From positions 1 to 5,010 of the forward strand of contig JAPLZS010000106.1 of NCBI GenBank assembly GCA_026394915.1: a stretch of DNA of 5,010 nucleotides, read 5' to 3'. Position 1 is the stretch's first letter, and each line of letters starts with the position of its first letter. Below, piece after piece: positions 1 to 5,010 of the stretch. The stretch comes from Candidatus Woesearchaeota archaeon. GTDB taxonomy: Archaea; Nanobdellota; Nanobdellia; Woesearchaeales; UBA12501. Under the pieces are notes generated by a model that ran no database searches, was not told the DNA's origin, and worked only from the letters and a program-made list of their open reading frames with translations. A program made the translations under genes and the position numbers.

Positions 1-388
1 ATTCAGGAGGTTCAGGAAGTTCTGCTCCAGAAGATATCGGGTCAAGCCTGTCTAATCTACTGTTTATGCCATAGCTCACGTTATACCCTTCATCCTCCAC
101 ATACTTGTCAGGAAGCCCTATTATCCCTCCCTGTCTTCCTGCTATTGTAAGCCCCTGCTCAAGGGAATCCTTGAGGCACAATGTGACATACTGCTTGAGT
201 ATGTTTGTCTCTGCTATCTTCTCTGCAGCAATGTCAATCTGCTTCTCGATCTGCGCTTTCTTCATCGACGAAGATGCAGCAAGCATAAGCCCGAATATCG
301 AGAACACGACAAAGCCTATGAGGATGAATGCAGTTATCTGGGATTTCCTGCTATCAGCTATGTTGATCATACTGCCTCTTTTCACCAT
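1..388 (-). CDS. Single-pass membrane protein with pilin-like N-terminus, function unknown (3' end outside window)
   Basis: I do not recognise a named family. The frame is open from ATG at 386-388 to the left edge: 129 codons, no stop. The N-terminus is short and polar with basic residues, then RKSQITAF leads into one hydrophobic segment at about residues 18-38. Next comes a charged, probably helical stretch (about 42-80, with KKAQIEKQID and EKIAETNILKQYV), a lone Cys at 71, GRQGGIIGLP at 85-93, and a Pro/Glu-rich piece at the edge. The K-S-Q just before the hydrophobic segment resembles the K-G-Q processing site of archaeal type IV pilin-like proteins, but Ser replaces Gly and processing is unproven. 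From memory, DPANN genomes carry many proteins with this start, a 'YV..CL...' helix and a QGG motif. The bulk should face outside. The start at 388 fits a TATA-like box 28 bases upstream. ATG at 368-370 (Met7), with GAGG four bases before it, is an alternative. Confidence 0.82.
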   Translation of the reverse strand, partial: MVKRGSMINIADSRKSQITAFILIGFVVFSIFGLMLAASSSMKKAQIEKQIDIAAEKIAETNILKQYVTLCLKDSLEQGLTIAGRQGGIIGLPDKYVEDEGYNVSYGINSRLDRLDPISSGAELPEPPE

Positions 389-390
389 AA

Positions 391-420
391 TATATCAAAT
401 AAAGGAAAATAGAATAAAAA
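391..420 (-). terminator. T-rich stretch after the large surface-protein gene, possible archaeal terminator
   Basis: Read on the minus strand, the sequence 18-48 bases after the TGA at 439-441 has runs of T (TTTTTATT, TATTTTCC, TTTATTTG) and no hairpin I could see. Archaeal RNA polymerase often stops at such U-rich tracts without a stem. The same bases hold the TATA-like box and presumed start region of the next gene, so the two roles overlap. AT-rich spacers give T-runs by chance, so this is a weak call. Confidence 0.35.
413..420 (-). promoter_or_regulatory. TATA-like box for the membrane-protein gene at 1-388
   Basis: On the minus strand TTTTTATT is centred about 28 bases before the ATG at 386-388, preceded by CCGCAACA where a BRE would lie. 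Archaeal TATA boxes sit about 26-27 bases before the transcription start. This box would therefore start RNA at or just before the ATG, giving a leaderless or nearly leaderless message. That agrees with the lack of a Shine-Dalgarno in the spacer. The match to the TTTAWATA-type consensus is only fair. Confidence 0.4.
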
Positions 421-438
421 TGTTGCGGAAATAAACTA

Positions 439-3400
439 TCACTGCACTTCAAAGCAATATAACCTATAATTATTGTCGCATTTCCTAGTGCTGACATAAT
501 TTGTCCATTTATTATCAATAGCAGAAGATATCCCTGTTGCACCCTCAGTGCTTGAACTCCCCTTATTCCATCCACCACATGTCTTTGCCGCAGTTGTACC
601 TGATTTTGTTGTGCCTGTCCAGACTTCCTTTTGACCAGATACAATATCGCCGTTTGCATACTTATTTATCTGATGATTGATTGAACCATCTGTCAAATCT
701 ATCTTGTTGAACGCTACAACAGTCACATTATCAACAAGCCTATATTCTGTGTCATTAACCCTGTCTTTTGCATCTACACTTGTTGTTGAAAGCCATGCTA
801 CAAATCTCTTTCCGCTTAGTTTGGGGACAGCATCTGCTTCTGCCTGGCAGTCCGCATCTCCATCTGTTATTCCTCCATTGGCAGTTCCTGCTAATCCGCC
901 CTTCCATGTTCCGCTTGTGATAAACACATATTTGAATTGAGGAGCATGTGTTCCATTTTCACCAACTCCGGGCAATCCATTTTCTTCATCATTGTCTGTT
1001 GCATTTATGCAGCCAGGATCTGCCGGATAATCTATCAATCCGTCTTCATCATTGTCCCTTAAGTCTGAGCATTCTGGAAGCACTTCTTCATTAGTTTCAT
1101 TTGCGCAAACACCCTCTTGGCAAATATCAGTTGTGCAGTCAGAATCGTCAATGCAGGCTTTTCTGACAGCGCATTTTACAGGACATGATCCTCCGCAGTT
1201 GACATCTGTCTCGCCTGGCCCTTTTAAGCTGTCTGAACAGCTGCTTATGCTGCATTTGTTGCCTGAATTGCAGAAATTGCTTGTGCACTGCCAATTTTGA
1301 GTGCAACTACCATCAATACCAAGACCGTTAATAGGGATAGTTTTTGTTTTTTCATCATAATCAAGATTCTTGTCAATGACCTTAAACTTATAAGTATAAG
1401 GGGTCGTTCTTGGTTTATAATAATGAGGTTGAATAAGGGAAATGTCTTTTCCAGACAATACCTTTGAATCTCCGAAGTCCCAATAATATATCATATCTGT
1501 TGTATCTACATTGCTGCCTAATGTTGCCGTAAACTGAACAGGGAAACCGGCCTCATTCACTCCGGGCACTTGAGTAGCATCTAAACCTGTTATCAAGACA
1601 GGGTTCTCTTTGGGTGCCTGCGCTATTGTGCTGTCCAGCCTTATCTTTGCAGTCATGTCAGACCAGAATCCAGGCTGTCCTGCATTGTCTCTCTGGCCTA
1701 TTATCTGGCTGTTCCTGCTGTCTATCTGGTATGAAATCTTCCCATTATCGCTTAATCCGAGATTGCATGTCATGTAATCTGATTCAGCGCCAATAGAATT
1801 GCCGTTATTCATTATGAATTGTCCTGCGATATCGCATACATTTACGCCTACATTCTCATAAACAATGCTCATCTGCTCTGCATCCTCATCAACATAACCT
1901 CTTATCGCCTTCTCTCCCAGCTTGTTTATGTACAGCCTGTCGAACTTTGATGTAGATATGAAATCCTGGGAGGATGTGTCTTGCGGCACAAAGAAACTTT
2001 TTATATAGCTGATAGGGCTTCTGACAGCCTTGATGAAATTATCAAGAACAGATGATGCAGAAGGATTTATGTCTTCTGTTGAATATATCAGCATGTCGCT
2101 CTTTGGATTGTACCACATGTTTGTCTTTGCTCCGTTTGCTCCATCAATATACCCTTGGTAATTGCATCCAAGGAAAGCATCTTCTCCTGTCTCTATGACG
2201 CCATCGCAATAATTGTAATGAGAGGTTACGGTTGAAGGTCTTGATTCTTCAAATATTATCAAAAAAGATGAAGATGGGTCATTTACAGGGGTGTTGAGTG
2301 AAGTGCCTACTGCAGTTTTGTAAGATGAGCCTTCTTTGTAGTTTATCACGCAGAATTTGTTTGCTTTGTCTATATGATTTGAGTTTATTAGGTTAAATTT
2401 TGCTGCGCTTGCAGAAGGAATCCTCCCGGTCTCAAAATACTGGAGATCATTCAATGCATTCTCATAATCATCGCAGGACAAGGTGTATTCAGGAGAGTTT
2501 GATGCGCTCTTTGCCATCAGCACAAGCTGGTTTGCCACAAGCGCAGTCCTTGTTGTCCATTCTCCTTCATCGCAGTAATAATCATTTTCCCAGAAATCAG
2601 AATTGACGCAATCGCCATCATAATTGCACTGCGTTGTTCCGCACTCCTTTTCACTGCCTATAATCCCTGTCTGATCTGTCTTTAAAACAACATCCTGCCA
2701 TTCTCCAAAGACGCATTTCTTTTTTATGCCATCTTTGTCATAATCCGCTCCTGGTGTAGAAGATGCTGATCCGTCAACACAAACTCCCATATTTCCATCC
2801 CAGCAGTAATCTTCAGGGCAGCATTCAGATGAAGCTCCTGCTGGATCCACATCCAATTTCTCGCTCTTCAGGCCGTTTACAGATCTCCATACTCCTCTGT
2901 ATGAGCAATAGTAATATCCTAAGGTTTCATCTCCGATATTTGTGCATGACTGGCCTGCAACAATATTTCTGCTGATTATATTTGCATTTACAGTATTCTC
3001 TGTGTCTTTTATCTTGCTATAATCTGCAGGAATGCTGCATCCATAAAAGCTTCCATTGTAATGCAATGATTTGTTTGTGCTCGGGTCTGCAATATCCAGA
3101 TTCTTCATAGGTTTTGAGGCCCAGCACGCTGAATCAATGTTGTTTGCAATGGGGTCAATTGTCTTTATCCATTTTGAGAAATATTCCTGTTTGTCTGCAG
3201 TTCCATCTGCGTTAGTGTCCTCTCCGCAGCATGCTCCAAGGTCTCCTGGACCCACCCAGAACCCATTTGAATTGTTGCAGTCAAGATTGTTGTCTCCTGC
3301 ACAGCCCTCATTCACATTGCCGTCGCAGTTGTTGTCAGCAGTATCAGGCGAGCATAATTCTGCTGCTTTTGGATTTATCTTTATTTCATTGTCATTGCAG

Positions 3401-4617
3401 TCTGTTCCCATACTTTTTCCTTCTTCATCAAGCTTGCAGCAAGAATCAGGATTATCTCCTGTTAAATTGCATTTGCATGGTATGGCAACTCCGTTGTTGT
3501 CTGCGCACAATGGAGTTCCGGAGCACATCTTTGAGGAGCTTATATAACCATCCTTGTCTGCATCGCACCCTTCATCTATCTTTCCGTTGCAGTTGTCATC
3601 CCTTCCATTGCATTTCTCCTCTGCTGTCTCATCGCATCCTGATATGACGCAGAACTTGAACTTATCTGCATTTTTTGATTTAGCCTTATTGTTTGATAAT
3701 ACGGTTAGTGTTATCTTTTCAAGAGTCAGGTCATCCCATTTTGAAGGATCGCTTTGATACCATATAACATGAGGCATTGATGTTCCTGCACTGTCGCACT
3801 GATCATTATTGCATGTCCATGAAGCAGTGTCTCCTAATCCAAAGTTCATGAGATTATTCAATTCTGAATTGAAATGAGAATCTTTCATCACTCTCAGGAT
3901 TTTAAGGTCTGCCAAAGTTCCGTAAGTTATTCCTGTGAGATACATCAGTTTTACATGCTTCAGGGGAGTTTCAAGAGTTATCGGTATTTGTTTTGCAGTG
4001 GTTGTTATTGCAATAGGCTCATCTGAAACAATCCCATTTTCATTTATGCATATCGGCTCTGTCATCTGCCCAGTTGTCGTATATTTTATATCAGTTTTGG
4101 ATTCATCTGCATTAAGGGAATAGACTTTGATGACGTCACCTTCTTTCAGAGGTATGTCTATATTTTTGTCTGTAATGGTCTTTGCCTTGCTTGTTTCATA
4201 CCAATTCTGCTGGTCGCATGCCTTGAATTGATACAGTTTACTGCTCCCATCTGTTGTTCCGTCGCATTTTGTGCATTCATAAGCAGTTGAGGAATATGGC
4301 CAACAACTAGCATCGTACTGACTGCAACACTGACCCTCTACTGTCACTGCACATGTGGCTGCATAAACAAGAGATCGGTCATACTGCTCAACCCCATCCG
4401 CTCCTTGGATCTTCCTCCTTATGTTTATTTGTGTCGTTACCCCTATCTTTTTTATTGTAAGGACTCCATCATTCATGACATAATAGTCTCCTACTTTGCT
4501 TATTGAATCGCCGTTCTCAAGCACTGGGCCGACAAACGAATATATTGCAGGAGATATGACTATAAGAAACAATATAGATATTATAGATAGAGTTATTGAA
4601 ACCCTCTTTTTCACCAT
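439..4617 (-). CDS. Giant cysteine-rich multidomain surface protein (MopE-like repeats, PKD, DUF1554-like C-terminus), putative adhesin
   Basis: 1392 residues, ATG at 4615-4617, TGA at 439-441. Basic MVKKR and a hydrophobic stretch (about 8-30) form a signal peptide or anchor; no other membrane segment is visible, including at the C-terminus. Order of parts: unassigned 31-335 with Cys at 89, 97, 98, 105, 115, 118 and 134; MopE-like Cys/Asp repeats at 336-358 and 406-439; EF-hand-like loop D467-x-N-x-D-G-x-x-D-x-x-E478; C-x(2,3)-G-x-W units at 571, 635 and 682; unassigned 688-960; PKD about 1003-1097 (YYWDFGD at 1044-1050); Cys-rich 1105-1171 with ETDVNCGG; DNDEDGLIDYPADPGC near 1188-1203; DUF1554-like 1228-1392 ending RLYCFE. 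About 65 Cys were counted by hand. NxS/T sequons include N384, N515, N521, N1173, N1205, N1221, N1288 and N1297. Together these suggest an extracellular, calcium-bound, disulfide-stabilised protein. An adhesin or host-contact role is inference; a structural surface protein is the main alternative. No frameshift is seen. Confidence 0.93.
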   Translation of the reverse strand: MVKKRVSITLSIISILFLIVISPAIYSFVGPVLENGDSISKVGDYYVMNDGVLTIKKIGVTTQINIRRKIQGADGVEQYDRSLVYAATCAVTVEGQCCSQYDASCWPYSSTAYECTKCDGTTDGSSKLYQFKACDQQNWYETSKAKTITDKNIDIPLKEGDVIKVYSLNADESKTDIKYTTTGQMTEPICINENGIVSDEPIAITTTAKQIPITLETPLKHVKLMYLTGITYGTLADLKILRVMKDSHFNSELNNLMNFGLGDTASWTCNNDQCDSAGTSMPHVIWYQSDPSKWDDLTLEKITLTVLSNNKAKSKNADKFKFCVISGCDETAEEKCNGRDDNCNGKIDEGCDADKDGYISSSKMCSGTPLCADNNGVAIPCKCNLTGDNPDSCCKLDEEGKSMGTDCNDNEIKINPKAAELCSPDTADNNCDGNVNEGCAGDNNLDCNNSNGFWVGPGDLGACCGEDTNADGTADKQEYFSKWIKTIDPIANNIDSACWASKPMKNLDIADPSTNKSLHYNGSFYGCSIPADYSKIKDTENTVNANIISRNIVAGQSCTNIGDETLGYYYCSYRGVWRSVNGLKSEKLDVDPAGASSECCPEDYCWDGNMGVCVDGSASSTPGADYDKDGIKKKCVFGEWQDVVLKTDQTGIIGSEKECGTTQCNYDGDCVNSDFWENDYYCDEGEWTTRTALVANQLVLMAKSASNSPEYTLSCDDYENALNDLQYFETGRIPSASAAKFNLINSNHIDKANKFCVINYKEGSSYKTAVGTSLNTPVNDPSSSFLIIFEESRPSTVTSHYNYCDGVIETGEDAFLGCNYQGYIDGANGAKTNMWYNPKSDMLIYSTEDINPSASSVLDNFIKAVRSPISYIKSFFVPQDTSSQDFISTSKFDRLYINKLGEKAIRGYVDEDAEQMSIVYENVGVNVCDIAGQFIMNNGNSIGAESDYMTCNLGLSDNGKISYQIDSRNSQIIGQRDNAGQPGFWSDMTAKIRLDSTIAQAPKENPVLITGLDATQVPGVNEAGFPVQFTATLGSNVDTTDMIYYWDFGDSKVLSGKDISLIQPHYYKPRTTPYTYKFKVIDKNLDYDEKTKTIPINGLGIDGSCTQNWQCTSNFCNSGNKCSISSCSDSLKGPGETDVNCGGSCPVKCAVRKACIDDSDCTTDICQEGVCANETNEEVLPECSDLRDNDEDGLIDYPADPGCINATDNDEENGLPGVGENGTHAPQFKYVFITSGTWKGGLAGTANGGITDGDADCQAEADAVPKLSGKRFVAWLSTTSVDAKDRVNDTEYRLVDNVTVVAFNKIDLTDGSINHQINKYANGDIVSGQKEVWTGTTKSGTTAAKTCGGWNKGSSSTEGATGISSAIDNKWTNYVSTRKCDNNYRLYCFEVQ
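442..936 (-). other. DUF1554-like C-terminal domain of the large surface protein
   Basis: Residues 1228-1392. It opens with KYVFITSGTWKGGLAG and continues DADCQAEADA, LSGKRFVAWLST, YRLVDNVTVVAFN, VWTGTTKSGTT, KTCGGWN and finally CDNNYRLYCFE. This is the pattern I recall for DUF1554 (PF07588), known from Leptospira lipoproteins and other bacterial surface proteins: an 'IFVT....G.LGG..GAD..CQ..A' start, 'AWLS', 'VWTGT', paired Cys and an 'RLYCFE' end. Four Cys (1257, 1347, 1380, 1388) could make two disulfides. Molecular function is unknown; the overall look suggests a binding domain. The assignment is by eye. Confidence 0.78.
1327..1611 (-). other. PKD domain of the large surface protein
   Basis: Residues about 1003-1097 contain the diagnostic YYWDFGD (1044-1050), a following HYY turn, a YTYKFKVIDKN strand (1074-1084) and a closing TKTIPI strand. 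The stretch is free of Cys, as PKD domains usually are, and sits between Cys-rich parts. PKD domains are Ig-like spacers or protein-contact modules in secreted and surface proteins, common in archaea. Confidence 0.85.
2557..2913 (-). repeat. Three short C-x(2,3)-G-x-W units within the large surface protein
   Basis: YYCSYRGVW (569-577), KKCVFGEWQD (633-642) and YYCDEGEWTTRT (680-691) share an aromatic or basic pair, Cys, a short loop, Gly, one residue and Trp. Each ends a Cys-rich stretch that also holds CC or C-x(4-8)-C pairs, such as ECCPEDYC (598-605). They look like small repeated disulfide modules spaced 45-65 residues apart. The spacing is irregular and the motif short, so common origin is likely but not proven. 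Confidence 0.5.
3301..3612 (-). repeat. Two diverged MopE-like Cys/Asp repeats within the large surface protein
   Basis: Residues 336-358 read CNGRDDNCNGKIDEGC followed by DADKDGY. Residues 406-439 read DCNDNEIKINPKAAELC, then DNNCDGNVNEGC. Both share the core C-x(n)-D-N-x-C-[ND]-G-x-[IV]-[DN]-E-G-C, typical of the repeats named after Methylococcus MopE (Pfam Cu-binding_MopE). The second copy also has the upstream DCNDN...NP.A.E.C half. The DNA copies match only in parts, for example around 3320-3337 and 3585-3602, so the duplication is old or was acquired as separate modules. Metal binding, more likely calcium than copper given the Asp/Asn pattern, is inferred. Confidence 0.75.
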
Positions 4618-4641
4618 ACTAATATAGACCTAATCTTTTTC

Positions 4642-4650
4642 ATTTAAAAA
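4642..4650 (-). promoter_or_regulatory. TATA box (with BRE-like AAAAG) for the large surface-protein gene
   Basis: On the minus strand GCAAAAGA is followed by TTTTTAAAT, a good archaeal BRE/TATA pair centred about 29 bases before the ATG at 4615-4617. The expected RNA start falls within a few bases of the ATG, so the message is probably leaderless. A weak AGGT (4628-4631 complement) lies ten bases before the ATG but would be upstream of that RNA start, so it is unlikely to act as a ribosome site. Confidence 0.6.
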
Positions 4651-4686
4651 TCTTTTGCTATAATTCATATAATATGCACATATGAC

Positions 4687-4691
4687 AAAAA
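4687..4691 (-). terminator. T5 tract downstream of rnp3, possible archaeal terminator
   Basis: On the minus strand a run of five T (CACCTTTTTGTC) lies 21 bases after the rnp3 stop at 4713-4715 and before the TATA box of the next gene. It is well placed for a U-tract terminator that would separate rnp3 from the surface-protein gene. One short run in an AT-rich spacer is thin evidence. Confidence 0.3.
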
Positions 4692-4712
4692 GGTGATAGA
4701 ACTTCTCTTTCT

Positions 4713-5010
4713 TCAATCCTTTCTCTTCCTGTTGGATATAATCTTATCTTCAACTGATGAGAATGAATCTTTTATCTCCTTGTCGCCCATGCCGAGCATG
4801 GAGAACAATGCAGAAACATCATACCTGTTCCTCATATTCAGTGGCCTGTTCGCAAATGATGCTATCGCTGTCTTCACTTTGTATTTCCTGCAGAGCCTTA
4901 TGTTCTGCATCATCCTTCCCAGCAACACAGCCCTTCTGTGGCCGGAAGAAGAGATTATCTGGCCAAAATCAAAGCCGATCATCTTGTCTTTCTCGTCTGC
5001 AATTGCGCAG
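4713..5010 (-). CDS. rnp3: Ribonuclease P protein component 3 (Rpp30 family), C-terminal part; 5' end outside window
   Basis: The frame is open from the right edge to TGA at 4713-4715, giving 98 visible residues. An ATG at 4980-4982 is internal: nine in-frame codons (CAIADEKDK) precede it without a stop, and the family is usually 200 residues or more. The visible part has the C-terminal Rpp30 pattern: FDFGQIISSSGHRRA, a long helix ending in IRLCRKYKV, strand KTAIAS, RPLNMRNRYDVSALFSMLGM, then a helix and a basic IISNRKRKD tail. In archaea this TIM-barrel-like subunit pairs with Pop5 and helps the RNase P RNA remove 5' leaders from pre-tRNAs. Many archaea place rnp2 (Pop5) next to rnp3; here the next gene downstream is a surface protein, so rnp2 is not directly downstream. 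Assignment is by eye. Confidence 0.85.
   Translation of the reverse strand, partial: CAIADEKDKMIGFDFGQIISSSGHRRAVLLGRMMQNIRLCRKYKVKTAIASFANRPLNMRNRYDVSALFSMLGMGDKEIKDSFSSVEDKIISNRKRKD

Noticed and set aside
105..434. Plus-strand frame of 109 codons with hydrophobic stretches
   Set aside because: It is the complement of the membrane-protein gene; the minus-strand frame has a better start, a promoter-like box and a sensible membrane-protein layout.
354..659. Minus-strand frame of 101 codons spanning the end of the large gene and the spacer
   Set aside because: It overlaps the DUF1554-like coding end in another frame and the start of the next gene; no promoter or recognisable domain.
3071..3647. 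Long open frames on the plus strand (3071-3547 and 3231-3647) opposite the large gene
   Set aside because: They lie fully antisense to a gene with clear domains, are rich in Ser, Leu, Cys and His as expected for the complement of Asp/Asn/Gly/Lys-rich coding, and show no domain of their own.
4131..4138. Perfect palindrome TGACGTCA
   Set aside because: It is inside the coding region (Gly-Asp-Val codons) and single; an eight-base palindrome is expected by chance at this scale.
4661..4684. AT-rich stretch with CATAT/ATATG strings that could form an operator or hairpin
   Set aside because: The arms are not properly complementary over more than a few bases, and such strings are common in AT-rich spacers.
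4980..4982. ATG as start of a separate 89-residue protein
   Set aside because: The frame stays open upstream to the window edge and the protein matches only the C-terminal half of Rpp30, so this Met is internal.

Overview
The window looks like a DPANN-type archaeal genome fragment (Woesearchaeota/Pacearchaeota-like), moderately AT-rich by eye with many ATA and AGA/AGG codons. The archaeal call rests on three things. First, the C-terminal half of a ribonuclease P protein of the Rpp30 family is present, a family of archaea and eukaryotes and not bacteria. Second, good archaeal TATA boxes lie about 28-29 bases before start codons, and no strong Shine-Dalgarno is present. Third, the membrane-protein N-terminus near the left edge is of a kind I associate with DPANN genomes. 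The last point is from memory and was not searched.

Layout: three genes, all on the minus strand, so the reading order is right to left. At 4713-5010 is the 3' part of rnp3 (RNase P component 3), cut by the right edge. A 95-base gap follows, with a T-run downstream of rnp3 and then a TATA box. At 439-4617 is one very large gene for a 1392-residue, cysteine-rich, exported mosaic protein. A 50-base gap follows, holding a T-rich stretch and a second TATA-like box. At 1-388 is the 5' part of a gene for a protein with one N-terminal membrane segment and a pilin-like start, cut by the left edge. Coding covers nearly the whole window, and no RNA gene, mobile element or CRISPR array was seen.

The large protein is the centre of interest. 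In order it has: an N-terminal membrane or signal segment (about 8-30); an unassigned N-terminal part with a Cys cluster; two MopE-like Cys/Asp repeats (336-358, 406-439); a near-perfect EF-hand-like calcium loop (467-478); three short C-x(2,3)-G-x-W units (571-687); an unassigned block (about 688-960); a PKD domain (about 1003-1097); a Cys-rich ETDVNCGG-type segment (1105-1171); an Asp-rich calcium-type motif (1183-1212); and a C-terminal DUF1554-like domain (about 1228-1392). About 65 cysteines (hand count) and several N-glycosylation sequons point to a disulfide-bonded, calcium-binding, cell-surface protein, possibly an adhesin. That role is inference.

The surface-protein gene and the following membrane-protein gene may act together at the cell envelope. 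Each appears to have its own promoter, so they need not be one operon. The rnp3 gene is housekeeping and probably unrelated in function.
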